Assembly (NCBI RefSeq): GCF_012849215.1
Contig: NZ_CP051682.1
Span: 4,340,001 to 4,404,000 of the forward strand
DNA from: Mucilaginibacter robiniae
GTDB lineage: Bacteria; Bacteroidota; Bacteroidia; Sphingobacteriales; Sphingobacteriaceae
Direction: 5' to 3'
DNA: 64,000 nucleotides
The notes under the pieces were generated by a model that saw only the letters and a list, made by a program, of their open reading frames with translations, was not told the origin of the DNA and made no database searches. Position numbers and translations under genes: made by a program. Position 1 is the stretch's first letter. Each line of letters begins with the position of its first letter. Shown here piece after piece: positions 1 through 8,785 of the stretch.

Positions 1-1
1 T

Positions 2-109
2 TTTCAGAATAGGGGTATGGAGATTGATCCTAAACAGTCGCCAAATAACAGTATGAATAAAACTGGTTTGAATACCGACAGTACTCAAACTGATACTGCC
101 GGTAAATGA
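2..109 (+). CDS. C-terminal tail of an unidentified protein (partial)
   Basis: An open frame runs from the window edge to a TGA at 107-109. It encodes about 35 residues rich in Asn, Thr, Ser and Gly with no recognisable domain. It converges on the HAD gene with only 8 bases between the stop codons, which suits a real gene end. The composition resembles the unstructured tail of a secreted or envelope protein, but function cannot be inferred from this fragment. Confidence 0.45.
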   Translation, partial: FQNRGMEIDPKQSPNNSMNKTGLNTDSTQTDTAGK

Positions 110-117
110 CTAAGCAA

Positions 118-762
118 TCATAAAATTTCCTGTAAGTCTTTAAACTGTTTTATTGTTGTAATAGGTTCACCTGTTACTTTGCCAAAGCCATACGCAGCAA
201 AAATCATAGGAACTCCCGCTTTAGTGCTGGAGTCATAATCGCCCTGAGTATCGCCAATATAAACTGGAGCGTATAAGCTATAATCGGCAATCACATCTAG
301 GATATTCTGAAATTTAGGTTGACTTTTGGTTCCATAACATTGGTGACCTGCAAACACGTGTTCAAAGTTATGTTGTTTCAGAAAAGATTCAATGTAACCG
401 TTCTGGCAATTACTTACTACAAACAATTTATATTTGTTACCTAGATATTTTAAAGTCTCTTCCAAATCAGGGTATAATGCTCCACCTTTAGTACTTAACA
501 TTTCCAGTTCATACCGAGCCGATAAGTTTTTGAATTCATTACGTTTTTCGTTGCTCAGGTAAGGAGTTAATTTTTCAAATATTGCATCGTAGGCCATACC
601 GGCAATGGAGCTTACTACGGCTGGAGTAACATCATCTTTTACATAGCCTAATTCTTCCTTAGCCTTTTGCCAAGCCTCAGCTACGGTGATGGTCGAATCC
701 CACAAGGTTCCATCTAAGTCGAATATAATGCTATCAAATTTATTTTTTAGGTTTGCTTGCAT
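118..762 (-). CDS. HAD-superfamily phosphatase (phosphoglycolate phosphatase-like)
   Basis: This 214-residue protein is a haloacid-dehalogenase-type hydrolase, a family that removes phosphate from small metabolites through an aspartyl-phosphate intermediate. Motif I is FDLDGTLWDS near residues 14-23, with nucleophile Asp15 and acid/base Asp17. Motif II is the Ser in VVSNCQNG near 117, and the metal-binding motif IV is YIGDTQGDYDSS near 168-179. The helical cap after motif I (about residues 20-90) fits the Gph/PGMB subclass. The length is normal. It probably acts on phosphoglycolate or a similar small substrate in the cytoplasm; the exact substrate is not readable from sequence. A TATTTTTG -7 box lies 18 bases upstream of the start. 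It is a single gene, not part of the lipid locus. Confidence 0.85.
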   Translation of the reverse strand: MQANLKNKFDSIIFDLDGTLWDSTITVAEAWQKAKEELGYVKDDVTPAVVSSIAGMAYDAIFEKLTPYLSNEKRNEFKNLSARYELEMLSTKGGALYPDLEETLKYLGNKYKLFVVSNCQNGYIESFLKQHNFEHVFAGHQCYGTKSQPKFQNILDVIADYSLYAPVYIGDTQGDYDSSTKAGVPMIFAAYGFGKVTGEPITTIKQFKDLQEIL

Positions 763-779
763 GGTTATTAATTAAGCTG

Positions 780-787
780 CAAAAATA
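780..787 (-). promoter_or_regulatory. -7 box of the HAD phosphatase promoter
   Basis: The minus strand reads TATTTTTG, a full match to the Bacteroidota -7 consensus TAnnTTTG. It sits 18 bases before the ATG at 762, which predicts a short leader. No clear -33 TTTG was identified. Confidence 0.5.
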
Positions 788-889
788 AACATTAAAGCGG
801 AGTACCTACTCTGGCTTTATAAACTGACAGCCTTGCAACAAAATGGAAGGCTGTAGTGTTAGCTACTTTTAACACATTGATATATACTT

Positions 890-2152
890 ATGCATCGTGG
901 TGGAATTATAAAGTTTTTTTTGATACTGGCAGCTATCAGTTTATTGATGGACTGGTACGTTTATCACGGTTTAAGAACGTTATTAGCTGGCTGGTCAAAC
1001 AACCGTAATAAACAACTGGTATTGTGGGCGTATTGGGTGATAAATGTAGGAGTGTTAATGGTGTTTGTAGCTGGGCTAGGTAGCTTCACTACAGCACGTG
1101 GTATGACGCCTTTTCATGAATGGGTACTCAGTATTTTTCTAACTTTTTTGGCAACTAAAATAGTATTTGTTTTGGTGCTGTTTCTAGGTGATGTTTACCG
1201 GCTTTTCATTGGCTTGTTAAACACTATTAAACATACTCCACTACAAAATGGACAATCTATATCATCAAGGCGAAGATTTATTAGCGAAGTAGCCGTTCTA
1301 CTAGCTGCTATTCCGTTTACCTCATTCTTTTATGCCATGTTGCGAGGTAAGTATGATTATCGAGTACATCGCCACACTTTGTTTTTTGATGATTTGCCAG
1401 AAGCATTTGATGGTTTTACAATAACTCAGTTGTCCGACATCCATTCAGGAAGCTTTGATAACACAGCAGCTGTTCGAAAGGGTGTTGATCTGGCTCAAGC
1501 GCAGAAATCAGATTTATTTGTTTTTACTGGAGATCTGGTAAACAATGTAGCATGGGAGATTGAACCTTACTTAAATCATTTTAGTTCATTAAAGGCACCT
1601 TATGGGCAGTTCTCTATCTTGGGTAATCATGATTATGGAGATTATATACAATGGAACAGCCAACAAGAAAAAGAAGCTAACTTGCAAAAGTTAAAAGAAC
1701 ATCATAAAACTTTAGGGTACCGATTATTATTAGATGAAAATATTGAGCTAAATAAAGGAGGAGAAAAGATTGTCCTAATTGGTGTACAGAATTGGGGACG
1801 AGGCTTTATACAAATAGGAGATTTAGACAAGGCGCTAAGCAATGTTGATCCGCATTCATTTAAGGTTTTGTTATCGCATGATCCTACTCATTGGGAAGAG
1901 AAGGTTCGTTATCATCCTACACAAATACATTTAACATTATCCGGCCATACGCATGGTGCACAATTTGGTGTCGAAGCTGCAGGCTTGCGTTGGAGTCCGG
2001 TTCAGTACCGCTACTTAGATTGGGCTGGTTTAGCTAATGAAAACAACCGTTATTTATATGTAAATAGAGGCTTCGGATTCCTAGCTTTCTCAGGTCGATT
2101 AGGTATATGGCCGGAAATTACAGTTATTACTTTAAAACGGAAAATAGCATAA
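890..2152 (+). CDS. Membrane-anchored metallophosphoesterase (YkuE-like)
   Basis: This 420-residue protein has an N-terminal membrane part with hydrophobic stretches at about 5-30, 43-65, 76-100 and 130-150, followed by a calcineurin-like phosphoesterase domain from about 173. The dimetal motifs are all present: DIH (183-185), GDLVNN (214-219), GNHDY (245-249), SHDPTHW near 330 and the closing GHTHG near 353. Related YkuE-type enzymes hydrolyse phosphomonoesters or diesters at the membrane, and some relatives act on lipid A precursors. Which substrate is used here is unknown. The gene is monocistronic, with a hairpin terminator directly after the stop codon. Confidence 0.85.
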   Translation: MHRGGIIKFFLILAAISLLMDWYVYHGLRTLLAGWSNNRNKQLVLWAYWVINVGVLMVFVAGLGSFTTARGMTPFHEWVLSIFLTFLATKIVFVLVLFLGDVYRLFIGLLNTIKHTPLQNGQSISSRRRFISEVAVLLAAIPFTSFFYAMLRGKYDYRVHRHTLFFDDLPEAFDGFTITQLSDIHSGSFDNTAAVRKGVDLAQAQKSDLFVFTGDLVNNVAWEIEPYLNHFSSLKAPYGQFSILGNHDYGDYIQWNSQQEKEANLQKLKEHHKTLGYRLLLDENIELNKGGEKIVLIGVQNWGRGFIQIGDLDKALSNVDPHSFKVLLSHDPTHWEEKVRYHPTQIHLTLSGHTHGAQFGVEAAGLRWSPVQYRYLDWAGLANENNRYLYVNRGFGFLAFSGRLGIWPEITVITLKRKIA

Positions 2153-2184
2153 AAAAAGGCATCCAAATGGAGGCCTATTTTTTT
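2151..2184 (+). terminator. Terminator after the metallophosphoesterase
   Basis: A7-GGC is followed by a short loop and GCC-TA-T7 directly after the stop codon. It has A and T tails on both sides and may work in both directions. Confidence 0.6.
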
Positions 2185-2213
2185 ATGTAGATAAATGATA
2201 ATGCTTTTAGTAC

Positions 2214-2951
2214 TTAGAAACTAATAGTGTTACTTGTATAGGTCTCTTTGTTGTTTACAGCATAAAATTTTCTTTTGCTTACTACAACTTTGCGTCGTTT
2301 ACTAATTGTAGATTTACTTGATATAGGCATTTCGGATCCGCTGATTTTAAGTAAATTATTGCCTTCTATAAAAATATTTTCTTCTGTTGGTACACTAATA
2401 TAGGTATATAAGCGGGTATAACTTCTCTTAATATCATTTACCTGTAAGCTGTCATAATGCAATGACCACCTTAAAGCTTCTTTCAAGTCGCGGTTAGCTA
2501 ATTTATAATCATGAATATCCATCTTAATAGCAGCCAACTGAACCAGTGTACCTATAATATCATCAACTTTAGTTTGCTGACGTGCCAACGCATTAGCTTG
2601 CAAAATAAACCATTTAGCTTGTGCATAAAGGCGTTGCATACGATAAGCTTTGGATAGATTGGTATAGCTGGTTTTTAAACCTGTAGTATCGTCGTTTTTA
2701 GAATAAAGGTGCAATGCCAGCATAGAATAGTTAACCGCATTTTCTGCATTGATTCTTTTACTATATCGGTTTGGAGAATTATTTTCATCCAAATAGTAAT
2801 CAACCATTCGCGTATAAATAGCTGCCTTTGCAGAATCAATAGTGGTAATTTGCAACTGCTGTTTCAAGCTATCTAATCCATTTGCAAAAATGCGACTGGT
2901 AAAGCTTAATAGTATGATTGAGAGTACAAATAATCTTTTCATAGTAAACAT
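2214..2951 (-). CDS. Secreted TPR-like protein of unknown function
   Basis: This 245-residue protein has a signal peptide (MFTMKRLFVLSIILLSFTSRIFA). Its body is helical with alternating small and aromatic positions, for example LNKAYRMQRLYAQAKWFILQ-like stretches around 95-160, and looks like two to three degenerate TPR units. The C-terminus (about 205-245) is basic and Ser/Lys-rich. It lies 81 bases downstream of the Aur1-like gene on the same strand and might be the last gene of the lipid operon, but nothing in the protein shows a lipid role. I do not recognise a named family. The alternative start at Met4 gives a more normal signal peptide. Confidence 0.55.
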   Translation of the reverse strand: MFTMKRLFVLSIILLSFTSRIFANGLDSLKQQLQITTIDSAKAAIYTRMVDYYLDENNSPNRYSKRINAENAVNYSMLALHLYSKNDDTTGLKTSYTNLSKAYRMQRLYAQAKWFILQANALARQQTKVDDIIGTLVQLAAIKMDIHDYKLANRDLKEALRWSLHYDSLQVNDIKRSYTRLYTYISVPTEENIFIEGNNLLKISGSEMPISSKSTISKRRKVVVSKRKFYAVNNKETYTSNTISF

Positions 2952-3032
2952 TTAAAAATGTATTTTAATAAATACAAATAGTATGCCTGTTTACAATAAG
3001 AGAGGAAGAGGCTTGTAAATTTTGAATGAAAA

Positions 3033-3968
3033 TTATCTAATTAGCGCTTCGTACCGATATAAAGATTGCTTTATAACTGAACTTTTGCACATGTAATTAA
3101 ATAGTACAATGCCTGTAATAGCACAAATAACACCAGCTATTACATCGAGTAAATAATGATGGCTATTGTAAACTGCCGAGAACCAAATGCCTATCATTAC
3201 TGTAGCAAAGAATAGGTTAATCCAGCCTAAACGGTTTTTCAATCCGTAGTAAAGTACAATAACCGGGTAGCTGGAATGTAATGAAGGCATAGCCGCAAAT
3301 ACGTTAGAGCCCTTTGCATAGATGGATTTAAATATACCCGCATGGAGATGTCGGTCAAATCGGGCTAAGCCAGCTGTATTACCTGCAGTTAGTTTAATGA
3401 AGTGAAAGCCATGATATTGTACATACCAAGGCGGGGCTGCGGGATATGCATAATAAACAATAAAGCCCAGCAGATTAACGAATACGAAAGTGAGTGAAAA
3501 ACGCAAAAATTGATCACGGTTTACAAAAAACATGTAAGACGCAAAAGCTAACGGAACAGGTATCCAGCATAAATAAAATATACCAGTAATAATATCTAAA
3601 AAGGTAAAACCGTAAATGCTCCAGTACTCATTAGGTGTTAATATCTTGCCACCAATATGTAAACCAAACCAATGTTTTTCCAGATTATACAGGCCAGCAA
3701 TATGAACCGGATTGTAATTGTAATTAGGAAAAGCCTTCATGTAATCGAATATGATCCAATACACAATGAAGATGGAAAAGCCTAAAATGAATTTACGAGT
3801 AATAGTTGAAGCAAAGAAAGCGCAGCAGAATATACCTGCCAACACCAACTGATCTGACTTAAATCCAACTAAAAAATAAGAGATAATTAAATAGGCTAAA
3901 GCTGCGCCAAGGGCACTTAGCGCAGCTGTTAAAGTTAGGGAAGTACTTTTACTAACCCCCGAACTCAT
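3033..3968 (-). CDS. Aur1-like PAP2-family enzyme, probable inositol phosphorylceramide synthase
   Basis: This 311-residue polytopic membrane protein has about eight hydrophobic segments and a PAP2_3/AUR1-type active site. Visible motifs are YPAAPPWY (175-182), PSLHS (228-232, His231) and SAVYNSHHYLLD (264-275, His271 and Asp275). The PSLH plus HHYxxD pair is the signature of fungal Aur1 and sphingomyelin-synthase-type headgroup transferases, which move phosphoinositol or phosphocholine from a phospholipid to ceramide. With inositol-phosphate synthase and a CDP-alcohol phosphatidyltransferase in the same locus, the likely reaction is formation of inositol phosphoceramide at the membrane. Its start overlaps the hydroxylase stop by 4 bases, implying coupled translation. 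It could instead be a plain phosphatidic-acid or PIP phosphatase; assignment as a transferase is inference. Confidence 0.72.
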   Translation of the reverse strand: MSSGVSKSTSLTLTAALSALGAALAYLIISYFLVGFKSDQLVLAGIFCCAFFASTITRKFILGFSIFIVYWIIFDYMKAFPNYNYNPVHIAGLYNLEKHWFGLHIGGKILTPNEYWSIYGFTFLDIITGIFYLCWIPVPLAFASYMFFVNRDQFLRFSLTFVFVNLLGFIVYYAYPAAPPWYVQYHGFHFIKLTAGNTAGLARFDRHLHAGIFKSIYAKGSNVFAAMPSLHSSYPVIVLYYGLKNRLGWINLFFATVMIGIWFSAVYNSHHYLLDVIAGVICAITGIVLFNYMCKSSVIKQSLYRYEALIR

Positions 3969-4597
3969 TTCACTTTTACTTTTTTAACAAAGTCTGATTG
4001 GAATATTTTGTCCCAGAAAGGGGAGCTAACACCATATCCTTTCTGTGGGTCTTGATAATGATGCAACATATGATGTTGTTTAATGGCTTTCCATAAACCA
4101 CCTTTAAAGTTAAAGTGATGAATGGCATAATGTGTCATATCGTACACCAGATAACCTAACAAGAATCCCGCAAAAAAAGGATAAATGTAAGTGGCCGGTA
4201 ATGCAGCATTAAACAAAAAATACAAAATTAAAGCCATTGGGATGCTGGCTGATGGTGGCATCACTAATCGCTTGGCATCGCTTGGGTAATCATGGTGTAC
4301 ACCATGAAAAATGAAGTGTAAACGTAAAGCCCAATCAGCTTTAGGTACAAAATGGAAAACGTATCGGTGCAGCACGTATTCTGCCAATGTCCAAAACATT
4401 AATCCTGCTATAAACATACCTACAACGCCAAGAATTGTAAGTGTACTTTTTGCAACTGCTAAATAAAGCAAGTAGCTAATAACAGGCACATAAACATATA
4501 GGGGTACAGTGAAGTGAACCTTAGATAATTTTTCTAACAAGTCACTCTTAAACATCCTTACGGATTCACTAGAATTAGATACAAAGTTCTTCATCAC
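3965..4597 (-). CDS. FA2H/Scs7-like fatty acid (sphingolipid) 2-hydroxylase
   Basis: This 210-residue integral membrane di-iron enzyme belongs to the sterol desaturase/fatty acid hydroxylase superfamily. The histidine clusters are HRYVFH (77-82), HFIFHGVHH (94-102), HYAIHH (156-161) and HHMLHH (175-180). The stretch HHDYPSDAKRLVMPP (101-115) closely follows the eukaryotic FA2H/Scs7 pattern HHxxPxDxxRLVxPP, more so than sterol or carotenoid hydroxylases. Those enzymes place a 2-hydroxyl on the N-acyl chain of ceramide. The cytochrome b5 domain of the eukaryotic enzymes is absent. It starts 3 bases after the DUF4833-like gene and overlaps the Aur1-like gene by ATGA. Met2 is an alternative start. 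Family confidence is high; the ceramide substrate is inferred from context. Confidence 0.82.
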   Translation of the reverse strand: MMKNFVSNSSESVRMFKSDLLEKLSKVHFTVPLYVYVPVISYLLYLAVAKSTLTILGVVGMFIAGLMFWTLAEYVLHRYVFHFVPKADWALRLHFIFHGVHHDYPSDAKRLVMPPSASIPMALILYFLFNAALPATYIYPFFAGFLLGYLVYDMTHYAIHHFNFKGGLWKAIKQHHMLHHYQDPQKGYGVSSPFWDKIFQSDFVKKVKVK

Positions 4598-4600
4598 TAA

Positions 4601-5203
4601 TCAGGGTTTGAAACGCTCAATATATTCTTTTCCGGTAGATTGGTCTGTCCCTCTTAATTCTACAAATAAAACTTTAGGAACCCAGAACGATCCTCCTTCA
4701 ATTTTAACAAAAACACGATTCAGAATCAATAGCCTTTGAGAAATCGTTGCGAAGATATGATATTTACCGTCTGTACCTTTCATTAAGGTAAGGGGATATT
4801 TTTTATATGACACAAAACGGATATCATATTTACCATTACCCAAAGATTTGGTATTAAGGCCATAGGCAAACTTTCGTTGTATATAGCTCAAATCAGCTTT
4901 TTGCCCTTGTTCATGATAACGTATCCAATACGCGTGTATCGGTTCATCCTCATTGGGCTGGCCATTACTGCTCATGTTCAATTCATAAACAATGGTGTTC
5001 GCATTAGGCGTACGTTGTACATAAAATAAGCGATTTACACTAACCGGTAAAGCTGGATAGGGGTTACCCGGTAGCTGAAACAGGTTCTTCACAGTATCAG
5101 CAGGAGTAGAAAAAGTAGGTAGGTTGGATAAAGGCTTTGCTGTAGTAAGTATACTCACTGCCAGCAGACAAATTCCGGATAATATTGCTCTTTTTTTAAT
5201 CAT
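4601..5203 (-). CDS. Exported DUF4833-like protein of the inositol-lipid locus
   Basis: This 200-residue protein has an N-terminal signal peptide or membrane anchor (residues 1-22, MIKKRAILSGICLLAVSILT...). A compact beta-rich domain follows from about residue 40, with landmarks YVQRTPNANTIVYELN and PIHAYWIRYHEQG. I read it as the DUF4833 family, recalled from memory, which occurs in Bacteroidota near CDP-alcohol phosphatidyltransferases. No catalytic motif is evident. It lies 14 bases downstream of the phosphatidyltransferase and 3 upstream of the hydroxylase, so it is almost certainly co-transcribed. A periplasmic binding or accessory role in inositol-lipid assembly is plausible but unproven. 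Confidence 0.6.
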   Translation of the reverse strand: MIKKRAILSGICLLAVSILTTAKPLSNLPTFSTPADTVKNLFQLPGNPYPALPVSVNRLFYVQRTPNANTIVYELNMSSNGQPNEDEPIHAYWIRYHEQGQKADLSYIQRKFAYGLNTKSLGNGKYDIRFVSYKKYPLTLMKGTDGKYHIFATISQRLLILNRVFVKIEGGSFWVPKVLFVELRGTDQSTGKEYIERFKP

Positions 5204-5217
5204 TACGTTTACAAATA

Positions 5218-5931
5218 TTATTTTTCAGCCTGCTGAATATTCTTTTTGGCATCCATTAATCGGTTAAAAGCTGTTATGTTGGTTAACACGGCTAAAACAG
5301 CTATAGGTATTGTAAATACCGACATCGGCTCAAAAATGTGAAATGGAATACCTGGCACATACAGTTTGTAATTTCCGCCAACATAGCTGGCAGTTACCCC
5401 ACATAATATAGCGAATAAGCCAATAGTTACTACACGTTCTGGGCGTTGCATTAAGCCACCTTTGCATTCTATACCTAAGCCTTCTGCACGAGCACGTACA
5501 TAACTTACCATCATAGAACCAATAAGTGCTATAAATGCAAAAATTGAGCTTAAAAAGTAATGGTTATAAACCAGGTAATAGCAAATGCCAAAAAACATAA
5601 TTAGTTCGCTGTAGCGGTCTAAAACGGAATCAAACAAAGCGCCAAAAACTGATTTCATGTTTCCCAAGCGAGCTACTTGTCCATCCAACATATCAAACAA
5701 ACCTGCAAATAAAAGCAGGCCTCCTGCCCATGCTACCGATGATAAATCATTACGCTTTTTTTGTTCAGCGCCGAAAATAAAAACAAATGCAACACCAATA
5801 TTTAATATAAAGCCAATTAAAGTAACCGCATTAGGTGTTAAACCTATCCTGATCAAAACCTTAACAAAAGGATCAATAATTTTATATATACCTAATTGTA
5901 AGTTAGTACGCAACGATGTTTGTTGTGCCAT
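5218..5931 (-). CDS. CDP-alcohol phosphatidyltransferase, probable phosphatidylinositol-phosphate synthase
   Basis: The 237-residue membrane protein carries the full class I CDP-alcohol phosphotransferase motif D-x2-D-G-x2-A-R-x8-G-x3-D-x3-D: Asp80, Asp83-Gly84, Ala87-Arg88, Gly97, Asp101 and Asp105. Six hydrophobic segments are visible. These enzymes move the phosphatidyl group of CDP-diacylglycerol to an alcohol or an alcohol phosphate. The nearby inositol-3-phosphate synthase makes inositol phosphate the likely acceptor, giving phosphatidylinositol phosphate. I chose the ATG at 5931 because it gives the usual N-terminus (MAQQTSLRTNLQLGIYK) and lies after the DUF5686 stop. A longer frame back to 6060 would overlap that gene by 86 bases and has a non-family leader. 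Phosphatidylglycerol-phosphate synthase is the main alternative. Confidence 0.75.
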   Translation of the reverse strand: MAQQTSLRTNLQLGIYKIIDPFVKVLIRIGLTPNAVTLIGFILNIGVAFVFIFGAEQKKRNDLSSVAWAGGLLLFAGLFDMLDGQVARLGNMKSVFGALFDSVLDRYSELIMFFGICYYLVYNHYFLSSIFAFIALIGSMMVSYVRARAEGLGIECKGGLMQRPERVVTIGLFAILCGVTASYVGGNYKLYVPGIPFHIFEPMSVFTIPIAVLAVLTNITAFNRLMDAKKNIQQAEK

Positions 5932-5974
5932 ATTCAAAAAAAGATGTGCAGTTGATTTATGTACGCAAAAATAG

Positions 5975-8530
5975 TTAAAATATAAATTGTACGCGTGTCC
6001 GGATTCCCCATTCTGCAACATGTGCATGATCAAGGTAGTTGAAGCGATGTACCAAGTCAACCCTTAACACTTTAAAGATATTTTCAATACCTACACTGCC
6101 TTCTACATAAGGTTTGTTACCTAACGAGTAGGTAATTGGGGTACCATCCAACTCTTTAGGGAACTGGTATAATTCTGGATGGATGTTAGGATCATTTTCA
6201 CTTCTCAAGCCGCCCCACAAAGCTTTTACAGATGCTGTTTCACGCCATTTCAATCTTTTAAATAATGGAATGCGATTAAAGAAGTAACCATTAAAATGCT
6301 GGTCGATGTTGATGCTTTCGTAGTGATCATTGGCGAACTCCAGAAAGTTCATTAAATTATAAGAAAGCAAATCATAAGCATATGTTTGATTGGCACGCGG
6401 AATAGTTAACAAAGGGTACGGTACCTGACCAATAATGCGTCCTGCATCTAGGTAAACGTCTGCATAGCCAAATCGACCTAAATAGGCATGCTTGTAAATA
6501 TCTAGATTTAAATTATGATAGTTGTATTCACTACCTAACAATCCTTTTATTCCTGCTGTGTAGTCGAAAGTAAATATTGGATATTTATTTAAAAATTGCG
6601 TTCTGTATATTTTACCTTGATAAAACTCTTCGTGTGGTGCATAGCGTAATTGCACATGTGCTTGTGTAGTAGTCAAGTTATTAATTTGGTGATTAACCCC
6701 ATTTACTTGATTGATAAAATATAATGAGCCTGCTGGTGTTTGCGTCCACTTACGGAAGCCTAGTGAATAGGAAAAATGGTTCTCAAACTCACGTACATAG
6801 TCAATTCGATAATTATCATTGTATAAATATTTATCGTTTGTTCCACGCTTGAAAGAAAGAAGAAAATTATCTTCCTGAACGAATTGCAAGTTTAAACCAG
6901 GGATCTGAGTATCTCTTTGGAAACTTGCTCTAATATAATTTTGAGGGAACCTATAAATTGATTTTGCATTAAAGGAGTAAGTACCTGCCAGAAAAAATTT
7001 CCATTTCTCATCCTTAAAGCCATATGCACCATAAGTTTCCAGATAGTAGCGCTTACTGAGCTCAGGCGTGGTACGGCCACCTAAGCGCAACTTAAAACCT
7101 TCAACCGGGTTAAAGCTGTAAAAGGTATTAGCTGGACCAATTTCAAATTTGCCAAATGATTTATAACCAGCTACCAACAACGTAGCTATATCTACCGTAC
7201 GGCGATAAGAAGGCATCTTGTGCAAACTATCAACGTTGGTATATACCTTGGCTTGCACATTGTTTAAGGTATCCAATCGGTTTTGTTCCCAAAACTGCTC
7301 ACTCCGATGTTTTACATCATCAGAGACTATTCCCTCCAGACCCGTGTATGTAGTATCAGGTTTGGCTTGATTAACCAAATAGTTTTTATATGTAATTGTA
7401 CGTTGCCCGAACATGCCGCCTTTACCTGATTTACGTACCCCAAAATCGGCCAAAGTATTACTTCTACTCAGGTGGTAACGCCCATCCGGATTTTTTTCGA
7501 AATCCAGATTAATGTGCATCTCTTTAACCCAGTTCAGATTAATTTTCCGGTTAATAGTAAGGTTAGCTTTTTGTACGGCGTAGTTACCATCTAACGTTAT
7601 GTAAATTTCACCTTCAAAAAGAATGTCGTTGGTGTTACGAGGGGTAAAACTTAGTTCAATCAGCTTAGTATTATTTACTACTACAGTATCGGTTATAAAA
7701 AATTTATATAGGTTAGGCGCATTGTCTGATATTGGACTTAAAAATTCGTTAGTTACTAGTACGGCACTATTAGCATAAATATCTACATTCTGGTATAAAT
7801 GTTTGAAATAAACAGTTATACCTTCATTATCAACCATGCCGCCAAAGTTTACACCTTTCTGCCCCAATACAATAGTTCTGCTTTTTTCAGGGTTCTTCCG
7901 GTAGTAATATTGTGATAGTTTTTCATCAATGTAAATGGGGAGCAGGTTTTTACCAGGTAGGGTAGTAGTATCGCGATTGTCTAGTAAAAATTTATATTTA
8001 CGAAAGAACTTTTTATCTGATAATGTAGGAGAAACATTAATAAAAGAGAATGTCATTCGATCATACTCTTTATATTCTACATAATTATAACTTTCCGGAC
8101 GGTTTTTTTCTTTGTTCTCAATTACCTTTCTAATTAGCGCTACTGCCGGATTATCACGATTAGTGTACCTAGGCTTTTTACCAGAGCGTACCACTACATC
8201 TTTCAATTGCTTACTATCTGCAACTAAACGAATATTGATATCTTGTTCCTTACCAGGTGTAATTGGTAGTGTAACTGCTTTATAACCTACAAAGGAAGCT
8301 TGTACTTGGTTATAAGGCTTTTCAGACCTAATAACAAATTTCCCCGCATCATTAGTACTTACGCCAATGGTACTGCCGGGAAAACTTATGGTTACATAGG
8401 ATAAAGGCTGTTTATTGGCAGCATCTACTACAGTTCCCCTAACTACAGTAGTTTGCCCTAAAGTGATAGAAATTGAAAAAACGCCAGCAATTAACGTAAG
8501 CAGGAAAGGAATATATTTTTTTAAGTGCAT
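5975..8530 (-). CDS. Outer-membrane DUF5686 protein with carboxypeptidase-regulatory-like domain
   Basis: This 851-residue exported protein has a signal peptide (to about residue 25). A CarboxypepD_reg-like beta-sandwich follows at about 27-110, with the typical VRGTVVDAANKQPLSYVTI start and VSTNDAGKFVI. A long DUF5686 region then ends in alternating beta strands and the aromatic terminus RTRVQFIF, as in outer-membrane barrels. No TonB plug domain is seen, so it is not a SusC-type receptor. The family has no established function. It lies between the inositol-phosphate synthase and phosphatidyltransferase genes, after a terminator, and probably heads the second lipid operon. A role in placing inositol lipids in the outer membrane is a hypothesis only. 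Confidence 0.75.
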   Translation of the reverse strand: MHLKKYIPFLLTLIAGVFSISITLGQTTVVRGTVVDAANKQPLSYVTISFPGSTIGVSTNDAGKFVIRSEKPYNQVQASFVGYKAVTLPITPGKEQDINIRLVADSKQLKDVVVRSGKKPRYTNRDNPAVALIRKVIENKEKNRPESYNYVEYKEYDRMTFSFINVSPTLSDKKFFRKYKFLLDNRDTTTLPGKNLLPIYIDEKLSQYYYRKNPEKSRTIVLGQKGVNFGGMVDNEGITVYFKHLYQNVDIYANSAVLVTNEFLSPISDNAPNLYKFFITDTVVVNNTKLIELSFTPRNTNDILFEGEIYITLDGNYAVQKANLTINRKINLNWVKEMHINLDFEKNPDGRYHLSRSNTLADFGVRKSGKGGMFGQRTITYKNYLVNQAKPDTTYTGLEGIVSDDVKHRSEQFWEQNRLDTLNNVQAKVYTNVDSLHKMPSYRRTVDIATLLVAGYKSFGKFEIGPANTFYSFNPVEGFKLRLGGRTTPELSKRYYLETYGAYGFKDEKWKFFLAGTYSFNAKSIYRFPQNYIRASFQRDTQIPGLNLQFVQEDNFLLSFKRGTNDKYLYNDNYRIDYVREFENHFSYSLGFRKWTQTPAGSLYFINQVNGVNHQINNLTTTQAHVQLRYAPHEEFYQGKIYRTQFLNKYPIFTFDYTAGIKGLLGSEYNYHNLNLDIYKHAYLGRFGYADVYLDAGRIIGQVPYPLLTIPRANQTYAYDLLSYNLMNFLEFANDHYESINIDQHFNGYFFNRIPLFKRLKWRETASVKALWGGLRSENDPNIHPELYQFPKELDGTPITYSLGNKPYVEGSVGIENIFKVLRVDLVHRFNYLDHAHVAEWGIRTRVQFIF

Positions 8531-8785
8531 TTAAGCTAATTAGTGTGATTAGTAATTATACAAGGGTAAACGTTTCAGCAATGTTTTAATTTTAAATGCA
8601 TTGATTAAGTATCCTTCGAATAAGAATATCTTAATACAATATCAAGAATTTTAAAAATGTGTTACGTAAATACTTATTACTAATGTTTGAATTACTTGCC
8701 AAAAATAAGGAATAGTATTGTAGATAGTGTTGTTACATCGTAAAAATCAATCAAATGATTGATTAATTTTTGTGATGTATTTCAT

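Noticed and set aside
5932..6060. Longer start for the CDP-alcohol phosphatidyltransferase
   Set aside because: It would overlap the DUF5686 gene by 86 bases and add 43 residues unlike the family. The ATG at 5931 gives the expected N-terminus.
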